From contig NZ_CP107995.1 of the NCBI RefSeq assembly GCF_036116635.1, forward strand, positions 8,246,001 to 8,310,000: DNA of 64,000 nucleotides. The letters run 5' to 3'. Position 1 is the stretch's first letter. Every line of letters starts with the position of its first letter. Position numbers and translations under genes: made by a program. Below the pieces are notes generated by a model that saw nothing but the letters and a program-made list of their open reading frames with translations, did not search any database and was not told the DNA's origin. This document shows positions 1-6,930 of the stretch, piece by piece. Source of the DNA: Amycolatopsis sp. NBC_00345. GTDB taxonomy: Bacteria; Actinomycetota; Actinomycetes; Mycobacteriales; Pseudonocardiaceae.

Positions 1-168
1 CGGCTCGACTGGAGCGTGATGGCGGACGCGATGGAGGGCGACGACGTCGTCGACACCCGCAACCTGCTGGACCCGCAACGGATCCTGGACGCCGGGCTGT
101 CCTGGCAGGGTGTCGGCCGCCCGCGCGCGACGCGGCCGAAATCCCTGGCGAAGTCGGGGCGGCGCTGA
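1..168 (+). CDS. C-terminal fragment of a UDP-glucose 6-dehydrogenase-type nucleotide-sugar dehydrogenase
   Basis: An open frame enters from the left edge and ends at TGA 166-168, giving 55 residues. The stretch VVDTRNLLDPQRILDAG followed by WQGVGRP matches the end of the UDP-glucose/GDP-mannose dehydrogenase C-terminal domain, where family members read roughly DGRNxxDPxxLxxxGFxYxGIGR. Such enzymes oxidise UDP-glucose to UDP-glucuronate for surface polysaccharide or glycolipid synthesis in the cytoplasm. That agrees with the acyltransferase and glycosyltransferase genes a few kb away. The catalytic Cys and the NAD-binding domain lie outside the window, so activity cannot be judged. The tail is Arg/Lys-rich. 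Confidence 0.7.
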   Translation, partial: RLDWSVMADAMEGDDVVDTRNLLDPQRILDAGLSWQGVGRPRATRPKSLAKSGRR

Positions 169-252
169 CTAGGCTCCAGGGGCGGCATCGCGTGTCGGTC
201 ACCGGCTGGGTGAGACATGGAGGTGCCGAGATGCCTTGTGGAGGCATTGTTC

Positions 253-663
253 GTGTCAGTTTCCGTCGAGTTGAACCATCTGATCGTCCCGTCCCGTGAC
301 AACCGGGAGTCCGCCGAATTCCTCGCCCGTCTGCTGGGGCTCGAGACCGGTGAGGAATGGGGGCCCTTCATCCCCGTCCACGTCGGCAACGGCGTGCGGC
401 TGGACTTCGCGTCCGTCCCGCCGGAGGACCTGCGCCTGCAGCACTACTGCTTCCTGATCCCGGAGGCCGATTTCGACGCGTTTTTCGCGCGGCTGAAGGA
501 AACCGGCGTGACCTACCACGCCGATCCGCATGGGCAGCAGCCCAGCGAGATCAACCACAACTACGGTGGCCACGGCGTCTACTTCCTGGATCCGGGCGGT
601 AACGGTTTGGAAGTGATCACGCAGCCGTACGAGCCGGAGCGGAAGCGGCCCGAGCGCTGGTAA
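253..663 (+). CDS. VOC superfamily (glyoxalase/bleomycin-resistance fold) protein
   Basis: Predicted 136 residues. The product begins with an ELNHLIVPS strand carrying the first metal-ligand His, has a central HYCF strand, and ends with FLDPGGNGLEVIT, whose Glu is the usual last metal ligand of vicinal-oxygen-chelate proteins. I chose GTG 253 because GGAGG lies nine bases upstream and the fold begins there. An in-frame ATG at 217 would add twelve residues that do not look like part of the domain. VOC proteins include glyoxalases, dioxygenases and drug-binding proteins, and nothing here fixes the substrate. The gene is monocistronic and is followed at once by a strong hairpin. Confidence 0.8.
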   Translation: MSVSVELNHLIVPSRDNRESAEFLARLLGLETGEEWGPFIPVHVGNGVRLDFASVPPEDLRLQHYCFLIPEADFDAFFARLKETGVTYHADPHGQQPSEINHNYGGHGVYFLDPGGNGLEVITQPYEPERKRPERW

Positions 664-666
664 ACG

Positions 667-712
667 CTCGTGAGTGTTTATGCCGGTTAGAACCGTCATA
701 AACACTCACGAG
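667..712. repeat. Palindromic hairpin repeat, family A, copy 1
   Basis: The 16-nt arm CTCGTGAGTGTTTATG (667-682) is exactly complementary to 697-712, and a shorter inner stem follows with one mismatch. The hairpin starts 4 nt after the VOC stop codon and contains the stop codon of the convergent gene at 706, so it probably terminates transcription from both sides. Near-identical elements lie at 27591 and 32988. Confidence 0.85.
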
Positions 713-1155
713 TCCTGCAGTGAAGCCCACCCGCCGCCGGCGGCGAGCAGGGACCGGACCCCCGTCACGTGGTCGGCGAAACCCGCCAGGTCGGCGTGCA
801 GCAGGGCGGCCCGTTCGGCGTCCAGCGGCGTCGTGTCGTCGCGCCAGAGCTCCAGCGTCCAGTTCGACGCCAGGAAGATCGAGCGGACCAGGCCGGCGAC
901 GCCGGAGTCGGTCGGGCCGCCGGCGCGCTGGTACGTCGCGAGGATTTCGTCGCAGGTGCCGAAGAGGCGGTCCAGGCCGCGGACGGCGTCGGCGGGGGTG
1001 CCGTCCCAGTCGGGGCCCGGCCAGCTGCCCGAGCCGAGTTCCAGCCACAGCCGCCATCCGGCGGTGAGCTCGGCGTCGTCGCTTGGCGTCCAGTGCCCGG
1101 CCATGGACCGAGTGTGCGCCCCGGCGGCGCGGAAATCCCCCGGGGCGAGGTTCAT
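706..1155 (-). CDS. Conserved actinobacterial protein of unknown function
   Basis: 149 residues, acidic and Trp-rich, with no signal peptide or membrane segment and no family I recognise. It starts one base after the stop codon of the upstream VOC gene, so translation is probably coupled to it. An internal ATG at 1104 (MAGHWTPSDD) is an alternative start, and the residues before it look weakly conserved in style. The C-terminal half, with LVRSIFLASNWTLELW, looks like an amphipathic helical bundle. Its place as third gene behind an ECF sigma factor and a double VOC gene suggests co-transcription. Confidence 0.6.
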   Translation of the reverse strand: MNLAPGDFRAAGAHTRSMAGHWTPSDDAELTAGWRLWLELGSGSWPGPDWDGTPADAVRGLDRLFGTCDEILATYQRAGGPTDSGVAGLVRSIFLASNWTLELWRDDTTPLDAERAALLHADLAGFADHVTGVRSLLAAGGGWASLQDS

Positions 1156-1156
1156 C

Positions 1157-2044
1157 TCACTCGCTTGGCTGCTCCCACAGCCCGAACTCGATGCCCTGGT
1201 TGTCGACGCAGTCCGCGCTCAACCCGTACGGCTGCCGCGCCGCCTCGCCCGCGGTCCCGCCGTGCTCGCGGACGCGGGTGAGCGCGGCGGCCAGGTCGTC
1301 CACGGCGTACATCACCTTCCAGCCCGTCTGGCGCCCCGGGCCGCCCCAGAGCCCGCCCATCAGGCCGGCACCTTGGACGCCCCAGCCGCCTTCGACCCGG
1401 CCCGGCGAGAACTGCCAGCCGAGCACGGCGCCGTAGAACTCCTTCGCTGGCTCGGCCGCCGGGACCTGGAAGGTGAAGTAACCCGCTTCGCCGTGGCGTA
1501 CGGGCGGCGAAGCGGCGTGAGTGGCCGGCGCGGCCTGCCCGAGGAGCCATCGCTGGCCGTACGGGTCCTTGATCGTCCCGCCGAGGCCGTAACCGCGGTC
1601 CTCGACCGGGCGCAGCAGCTCCGCGCCCCGCTCGACGGCCAGGCGCGCGGACTCCCGCACGTTCGCCACCTCGACGCGGATCAGCGGCCCGCCGACCGGT
1701 GCGACGACGTTGCCCAGCTCGGGGAACTCCTCGGCCAGCATCAGCACGCTGTCGCCGATGGCCAGCTCGGCGTGCCCGACCCGGCCGTCGTCCATCAGGA
1801 TCGGGTCGGACCGCCGTCGCGCGCCGAAGACCTCGACGTAGAAGTCGAGCGCGGCCCGGGCGTCGGTCACGACGAGGTACGGCGCGAGCGCGTGGACCTT
1901 GGCGTCGGCGGGGGTTTCGGTGGTGGTCATCTCGGCTCCGTTCAGGATCAGGCGACTGAGGTGGTCGCGCAGTTCCGCGGCGAACGCCGGATCGGGGCCG
2001 ACCGGCGCCGAGGGCCGGCGAAGCGCGTCGAACGGCTCAGGCAT
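1157..2044 (-). CDS. Two-domain VOC (PhnB-like) protein co-transcribed with an ECF sigma factor
   Basis: 295 residues. An N-terminal leader (about 1-40, PFDALRRPSAPVGPDPAFAA) resembles leaders seen on actinobacterial VOC proteins paired with sigma factors. A first VOC domain spans about 50-160 (APYLVVTDARAALDFYVEVF to IKDPYGQRWLL). A second, more divergent one spans about 180-293 (GYFTFQVPAAEPAKEFY to GIEFGLWE). The ATG lies inside the end of the sigma gene with an 8-nt overlap, so the two are translationally coupled. It may bind or modify a small molecule linked to the sigma factor's stimulus; that link is inference from the overlap. Confidence 0.8.
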   Translation of the reverse strand: MPEPFDALRRPSAPVGPDPAFAAELRDHLSRLILNGAEMTTTETPADAKVHALAPYLVVTDARAALDFYVEVFGARRRSDPILMDDGRVGHAELAIGDSVLMLAEEFPELGNVVAPVGGPLIRVEVANVRESARLAVERGAELLRPVEDRGYGLGGTIKDPYGQRWLLGQAAPATHAASPPVRHGEAGYFTFQVPAAEPAKEFYGAVLGWQFSPGRVEGGWGVQGAGLMGGLWGGPGRQTGWKVMYAVDDLAAALTRVREHGGTAGEAARQPYGLSADCVDNQGIEFGLWEQPSE

Positions 2045-2561
2045 CGCGACCCTCCTTCTCCTGGTAGCCGCGCCGGAACGCGGCCTTGGCGCGGGTCAGC
2101 AGCCCTTCCGTGGCGTGGACCGTGCGGCCGAGGTGCTCGGCGACACCCGCGACCGGCAGGCCGTCGACGTAACGGAGGGTCAACGCCGCCCGGTGGGGCA
2201 CGGCGAGCGACTCGAGCACCTGCCGCGCGCGCAGGGCGTCGAGCCGCTCGTCCCACGGGTCGCTGACGTCGGGCTCGGAGTCGTGCACCAGCCGCAGTCC
2301 CCGGTCCTCGCGCTCCCGGCGCCGCCAGTGGTCGGCGAGCTTGTGCCGGGCCACGCCGATCAGCCACGCGACGCTCACCGCGGGCGCGTCGTCCTTGCGA
2401 CAGGCGGCGACCGCGCCGAGGAACGTCTCGGACGTCAGCTCCTCGGCCAGCGTGCGGTCGCCGCACCTCGAGAGCAGGTACCCGTAGACCTCCGGCAGCG
2501 CGGTCTCGTAGAGCCCGAGCAGCGCGAAGGCCGGGTCCGGTCGCACCCGAGGTTCCGTCAC
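2037..2561 (-). CDS. RNA polymerase ECF sigma factor
   Basis: 174 residues with both sigma-70 regions of an extracytoplasmic-function factor. Region 2 covers about 17-85 (LPEVYGYLLSRCGDRTLAEELTSETF, then VAWLIGVARHKLADHWRRR). Region 4 covers about 110-165 (LESLAVPHRAALTLRYVDGLPVAGVAEHLG). No anti-sigma gene is adjacent. The partner is the double VOC gene that overlaps its 3' end. Start is GTG. ECF factors redirect RNA polymerase to small stress regulons; which stress is not visible here. Confidence 0.85.
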   Translation of the reverse strand: MTEPRVRPDPAFALLGLYETALPEVYGYLLSRCGDRTLAEELTSETFLGAVAACRKDDAPAVSVAWLIGVARHKLADHWRRREREDRGLRLVHDSEPDVSDPWDERLDALRARQVLESLAVPHRAALTLRYVDGLPVAGVAEHLGRTVHATEGLLTRAKAAFRRGYQEKEGRDA

Positions 2562-2606
2562 ACCCTCATCGTCGTCCGGCGGCCGGGTTTTCCGCCGGGT
2601 GAGTTT

Positions 2607-4049
2607 TCAGCGCGGGTCGGGCAGCTTGCGCGCCAGCGCCGTGACCACGATCGCCAGCACCGCCAGCAGGCCGATGACCAGCACGAACGCGCCTTCGAAG
2701 CCGAACGACCCGGACGTGCTCAGCCCGGCGAACAGGCTGCCGAACACCGCCACGCCCAGTGCCAGCGAGGTCTGCTGGGTCGTGGTCAGCACGCCGCCGC
2801 CGACGCCCGCCAGGTCGGTGGGCACGCGAGACAGCACGATGCGGAACAGCGTGGTCGACGCCATGCCGTTGCCCACACCGATCAGCACCATCGCGGGCGC
2901 CAGGTCCCAGACGGACAGGTCCGGCCAGGCCAGCAGCGCCGAGCCCGCCAGCACCAGCAGGCCGAGCGTCAGCACCGCGCCGCCGATGGCCACCATCTTC
3001 TGCCCGTACCGGGTCACCAGGCGGCTGCTGACCAGCGACGTCGTGAAGTACGCGACGGCCATCGGGGTCAGTGCCAGCCCGGAGCCGAGCGGGCCGAGGT
3101 GCAGGCCGTCCTGCAGCGTCATCGCGTAGACGAACATGAACGAGCCGAAGCCGCAGAAGAACGGCACCGCGACCATCAGCCCGTGGCGCACGCTCGCCGT
3201 CCGCACCAGCGAAGGCGGCAGCAGCGGCATCCCGCCGCGCCGCTGGAGCCGCATCTCGACGCGGACGAACGCGAAGGCGGCGAACGGGAACAGCACCAGC
3301 AGCGCGATCGTCCACCACGGCCAGCCGAGCGCGCGGCCCTCCATGATCGGGATCAGCAACGACAGCAGGGAAACGGCCAGCAGCGCGGTGCCCCAGCGGT
3401 CGATGCCCAGCGGGTTCGCGGCGCGGCTGTCCGGCACCGTGCGCCGGGCGATGATCAGCCCGACGATGCCGATCGGCACGTTCACCAGGAAGATCGGCCG
3501 CCAGCTCGTGCCCCACAGGTCCGCGGCCACGAGCGCGCCGCCGAACAGCTGGCCGACCACGGTGGAGATGCCGCCCGTCGCGCCGAACAGGCCGAGCGCG
3601 CGCGAGCGGCGTTCGCCCTTGGTGCCCGCCTGGATGATCGACAGGACCTGCGGCAGCAGCAGCGCCGACGCCGCACCCTGCGCGGCGCGGGCGAGCACCA
3701 GCGTCGTCGCGTTCGGGGCGATGCCGCAGACCAGCGAGGTGATGGTGAACAGCGTGAGGCCGAGCAGGAAGAGCCGGCGCCGGCCGAAGGTGTCGCCCAG
3801 CCGTCCGCCGAGGACCAGCAGCACGGCGTACGCGATGCCGTACGCCGCCACCACCAGCTCCAGCGTGGAGGCGGACGTGTGCAGGTCCTCGTTGATGGTC
3901 GGCAGGGCGACGTTGACGATGAAGAAGTCGATGATCGGGAGCGCTGCCCCCAGCAGCACGGTGACCAGGCCGGCAGGGGTGAGGCCCGGCCTGGCAGGGG
4001 CGCCGGCGGCGACGGTGGTCGTTGCCGGCACGGTGGTTGTCGCGGTCAT
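2607..4049 (-). CDS. MFS drug:H+ antiporter of the DHA2 (EmrB/QacA, 14-TM) type
   Basis: About 480 residues with some 14 hydrophobic segments. Motif A, GRLGDTFGRRR, lies between TM2 and TM3. The motif-C-type stretch in TM5 reads GATGGISTVVGQLFGGAL. This is a proton-driven exporter of small, often lipophilic, compounds across the cytoplasmic membrane. I chose ATG 4049 over an in-frame GTG at 4058, and the difference is only three residues. It diverges from an XRE-family regulator across a 102-bp interval full of palindromic ACCTGGTA sites, so induction by that regulator is likely. Confidence 0.88.
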   Translation of the reverse strand: MTATTTVPATTTVAAGAPARPGLTPAGLVTVLLGAALPIIDFFIVNVALPTINEDLHTSASTLELVVAAYGIAYAVLLVLGGRLGDTFGRRRLFLLGLTLFTITSLVCGIAPNATTLVLARAAQGAASALLLPQVLSIIQAGTKGERRSRALGLFGATGGISTVVGQLFGGALVAADLWGTSWRPIFLVNVPIGIVGLIIARRTVPDSRAANPLGIDRWGTALLAVSLLSLLIPIMEGRALGWPWWTIALLVLFPFAAFAFVRVEMRLQRRGGMPLLPPSLVRTASVRHGLMVAVPFFCGFGSFMFVYAMTLQDGLHLGPLGSGLALTPMAVAYFTTSLVSSRLVTRYGQKMVAIGGAVLTLGLLVLAGSALLAWPDLSVWDLAPAMVLIGVGNGMASTTLFRIVLSRVPTDLAGVGGGVLTTTQQTSLALGVAVFGSLFAGLSTSGSFGFEGAFVLVIGLLAVLAIVVTALARKLPDPR

Positions 4050-4074
4050 GAGTACCACGATCCGGCCGTTTCCA

Positions 4075-4150
4075 ACCTGGTACCAGGTGCGGTCTTATCC
4101 TGGTAGTGCGACTACCTGGTAATAGGCTACGGGCTGTGCTTACCTAGTAC
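4075..4150. promoter_or_regulatory. Palindromic operator cluster between MFS exporter and XRE regulator
   Basis: The perfect 14-bp palindrome ACCTGGTACCAGGT occupies 4075-4088. A second inverted pair, CCTGGTAG (4099-4106) and CTACCTGG (4112-4119), follows, and a third partial site ACCTAGTACC lies at 4142-4151 next to the regulator's start codon. All share the ACCTGGTA half-site. This arrangement fits auto-regulation and control of the exporter by the XRE protein. Confidence 0.75.
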
Positions 4151-4151
4151 C

Positions 4152-4985
4152 ATGACCAGCGCCGTAGAAGAACGCCTGCGCCGGGACGAGCTCGGCGCGT
4201 TCCTGCGCAGCCGCCGCGCGCGCATCACCCCCGAGCAGGTCGGGCTGCCCCTCGGCGGCCGCCGCCGGACGCCGGGACTGCGCCGCGAGGAGGTCGCGCA
4301 GCTCGCCGGGGTCGGGGTCACCTGGTACACGTGGCTGGAGCAGGGCCGCGACATCAACGCGTCCGAGCAGGTGCTCGCCGCCATCTCCCGCACGCTGCGC
4401 CTCGACCCACACGAGCACCTGCACCTGTTCACGCTGGCCGGCGCGCCGGAGCCGCCGTCGGAGAAGCACTGCAACGCCGTCACCCCGGCGATGCGGATGA
4501 TGATGGCGAAGCTGGAGCCGTACCCGGTGGTCGTGCGCAACGCGCGCTGCGACCTGCTGGGCTACAACCGCGGCTACACCTGGCTGATGGGCGAGGTCGA
4601 CGACATCCCGTTCGAGGACCGCAACACGATGGTCCAGTGCCTGCTGAACCCGCGGTGGCGTGAGCGGATGCTCGACTGGGAGACGAACGTGCCGCGCGTG
4701 ATCGCGTCGTTCCGCGCCGTGATGGCCGAGCACGTGGCCGAGAACTCGTGGAAGAGCCTGGTCAAGCGGCTGAAGGCGGAGTCGCCGATGTTCGCGCGGC
4801 TGTGGGACCGGCACGACGTGAACCCGGAGCCCATCCGCACCAAGCGGTACCTGCACCCCGAGGCGGGCCTGCTGAAGTTCAACTTCACCTACCTCTACCT
4901 CGGCCGCCGCTCGGAGATCACCATGTCGACCTACACCCCGGCCGACGAGGAGACGGCGGCGAAGCTCCCGCTGTTCTTCGACTGA
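4152..4985 (+). CDS. XRE-family HTH transcriptional regulator with MmyB-like ligand-binding domain
   Basis: 277 residues. The N-terminal helix-turn-helix spans about 10-75 (ELGAFLRSRRARITPEQVG, then LRREEVAQLAGVGVTWYTWLEQGRD). The C-terminal MmyB-like (MLTR-type) ligand-binding domain spans about 100-270 (YPVVVRNARCDLLGYNRGY, then a DRNTMVQCLLNPRWRE region). Members of this large actinobacterial family often flank short-chain dehydrogenases or exporters and respond to small molecules or fatty acids. The ATG lies directly after an operator-like half-site and lacks a clear Shine-Dalgarno sequence. It diverges from the MFS exporter, its most likely target. Confidence 0.88.
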   Translation: MTSAVEERLRRDELGAFLRSRRARITPEQVGLPLGGRRRTPGLRREEVAQLAGVGVTWYTWLEQGRDINASEQVLAAISRTLRLDPHEHLHLFTLAGAPEPPSEKHCNAVTPAMRMMMAKLEPYPVVVRNARCDLLGYNRGYTWLMGEVDDIPFEDRNTMVQCLLNPRWRERMLDWETNVPRVIASFRAVMAEHVAENSWKSLVKRLKAESPMFARLWDRHDVNPEPIRTKRYLHPEAGLLKFNFTYLYLGRRSEITMSTYTPADEETAAKLPLFFD

Positions 4986-5064
4986 AGTACCGCGCACGGC
5001 GGCCACCGGGAAGCCGCTTGCGAACGGACGCGCCCAGCGGCCGGGCCCGGTAGTTTTCTGCAGC

Positions 5065-6189
5065 ATGAGGCAGGACCGGTGGCGGGCGCGGAACCCGTGG
5101 TTCGGACGGGTGTTCCGGACCGCGCTGGTGCTCGCCGTGGTGCTGGGCGCCAGCAGCGCCGCCGCCCGCTGGCAGCCGGGCGCGCCCCGGCTGGGCCCCG
5201 CCGGCTTCGCCTGGCTGGCCGCGACGGCGCTGACCTTGCTGCTGGTCCACAAGTTCCCGTTGACGCTGTTCGTGGCCACCTCCGCCTCGGTGTACGCGTA
5301 CTACGCGGTGGGCGAGCCCAACGGGCCGGTGCTCGTGGTTCCGGCGATCGCGCTGTTCATGCTCACGCGCAAGCGCGGGCCGATGACCGCCGGGATCACC
5401 GCGGCGGTCGTGCTGCTCGCCGCGTACGCCGCGTTCGCGATCACCCACCGGACTTTCGCCGTCAACGCGGGCGCCGGGATCGCCGTGCTGTGGTCGGCCG
5501 CGGTGATCGGCGTCGGCACGGCTGTGCGCTACCAGTTCGCGGTGATCACGGCGCGGCGCGCGCAGGCCGACGAGCACCGGCACCGGATGGCCGAGCAGGA
5601 GCGGCTGCTGATCGCGCGCGAGGTGCACGACGTCGTCGCGCACAGCCTGGCGATGATCAACGTGCAGGCGGGCGTCGCGGCGCACGTCGCCGACCGTCGC
5701 CCGGAGCAGGCGAAAGAGGCGCTGCTCAACATCAAGGCGGCCAGCGCTTCGGCGCTCAACGACCTGCGGGCGACGCTGGCTGTGCTGCGTTCAGGGGAGG
5801 ACAAGGCGCCCGCGCCCAGCCTCGCGCAGATCGACGAGCTGCTGGACCACGCGCGCGCCGCGGGCCTGCAGGTCGAGCTGCACGGCGAGGCCGGGGAGCT
5901 GCCCGCACCGGTCGACGGCGCCGCGTACCGGATCCTGCAGGAGTCGCTGACCAACGTCGTCCGGCACGCCGAGAACGCCGGGCGGGTCGACGTCCGCCTG
6001 GAGCGGCGGCCCGGGGCGCTGGCGCTGACCGTGCGGGACGACGGCCGCGGCACCGCGGAGCCGACGCCCGGCCACGGGCTGCGCGGGATGCGCGAGCGCG
6101 CGGCGGCGCTGGGCGGAAAAGTCGAAGCCGGGGTCACCGGCGACGGGTTCGAGGTGCGGGCCGAGCTGCCCGTCGAGGGGGACGGATGA
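5065..6189 (+). CDS. Sensor histidine kinase, NarL/DesK-type (HisKA_3)
   Basis: 374 residues. Several hydrophobic segments lie in about 15-150. A linker leads to the dimerisation/phosphoacceptor helix with REVHDVVAHSLAMINVQAG near residue 188, where the first His is the autophosphorylation site. A short HATPase domain follows (LQESLTNVVRHAENA, DDGRG, GHGLRGMRERAAALGG). No periplasmic sensor domain of note is present, so it probably senses within the membrane. The stop overlaps the response-regulator start (ATGA). A TAGTTT hexamer eight bases before the ATG and no Shine-Dalgarno suggest a leaderless message. Confidence 0.9.
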   Translation: MRQDRWRARNPWFGRVFRTALVLAVVLGASSAAARWQPGAPRLGPAGFAWLAATALTLLLVHKFPLTLFVATSASVYAYYAVGEPNGPVLVVPAIALFMLTRKRGPMTAGITAAVVLLAAYAAFAITHRTFAVNAGAGIAVLWSAAVIGVGTAVRYQFAVITARRAQADEHRHRMAEQERLLIAREVHDVVAHSLAMINVQAGVAAHVADRRPEQAKEALLNIKAASASALNDLRATLAVLRSGEDKAPAPSLAQIDELLDHARAAGLQVELHGEAGELPAPVDGAAYRILQESLTNVVRHAENAGRVDVRLERRPGALALTVRDDGRGTAEPTPGHGLRGMRERAAALGGKVEAGVTGDGFEVRAELPVEGDG

Positions 6190-6854
6190 CGATCCGCGTG
6201 CTGCTGGCCGACGACCAGGTCCTGGTCCGGGCCGGGTTCCGGGTGCTGCTGGAGACCGAGGACGGGTTCGAGGTCGTCGGCGAGGCCGGTGACGGCGAGC
6301 AGGCCGTCGCGCTCGCCGCCGAGCACCGGCCGGACATCGTGGTGATGGACGTCCGGATGCCCGGCACCGACGGCCTCGCCGCCACCCGCCGGATCACCGC
6401 CGACCCGGAGCTGGCCGGGGTGAAAGTGCTGGTGCTGACCACGTTCGACGTCGACGAGTACGTCTACGAGGCCCTGCGCTCCGGCGCCAGCGGGTTCCTG
6501 CTGAAGGACACCGAGCCGGTCGAGCTGCTGCGCGCGTTGCACGTGATCGCCAAGGGCGAGGCGCTGCTGGCGCCGACCGTGACGCGCCGCCTGATCGCCG
6601 AGTTCGTCGGACGGCCGGAGCACCGGCGCGTCGACCCGTCCGCCGTCCGCGAGGTCACCGACCGCGAACGCGAGGTGCTGGCGCTGGTCGCGGGCGGCCT
6701 CTCGAACGATGAGATCGCCGCCCACCTGGTGATTTCCACCGCGACCGCGCGCACCCACGTGAGCCGGATCATGACGAAGATCGGGGCGCGGGACCGGGCT
6801 CAGCTGGTCGTGCTGGCGTACGAATCGGGTCTGGTCACGCCCAGGGGCCACTAG
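6186..6854 (+). CDS. Response regulator, NarL/LuxR type
   Basis: 222 residues. The receiver domain (1-120) carries the acidic pair LLADDQ, the phospho-acceptor Asp in DIVVMDVRMPG, the conserved Thr in VLTTFD and the Lys in LLKDT. The LuxR-type HTH near the C-terminus reads LTDREREVLALVAGGLSNDEIA with a minor variation (VTDRERE). It is the cognate partner of the overlapping kinase gene. Target genes are not evident; nothing next to it is an obvious transporter pair of the LiaFSR or DesKR type. Confidence 0.92.
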   Translation: MTIRVLLADDQVLVRAGFRVLLETEDGFEVVGEAGDGEQAVALAAEHRPDIVVMDVRMPGTDGLAATRRITADPELAGVKVLVLTTFDVDEYVYEALRSGASGFLLKDTEPVELLRALHVIAKGEALLAPTVTRRLIAEFVGRPEHRRVDPSAVREVTDREREVLALVAGGLSNDEIAAHLVISTATARTHVSRIMTKIGARDRAQLVVLAYESGLVTPRGH

Positions 6855-6902
6855 CCCGAAGGTGTGAGTTACGCCGTGTCAGTGAACGCCGTCCCACCTT
6901 CG
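6855..6902. terminator. Possible hairpin after the two-component operon
   Basis: CCGAAGGTG just after the stop codon is complementary to CACCTTCGG about 30 nt later. The loop is long and there is no T-run, so this is only a weak candidate for a terminator or processing site. Confidence 0.3.
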
Positions 6903-6930
6903 GACGCCTTAACGGCAGAGCATCGGTTAC

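Noticed and set aside
1899..4106. A 735-residue reading frame on the plus strand
   Set aside because: It is the antisense shadow of the MFS gene: extremely Arg/Gln/His-rich, no domain, no ribosome site. High GC creates long open antisense frames.
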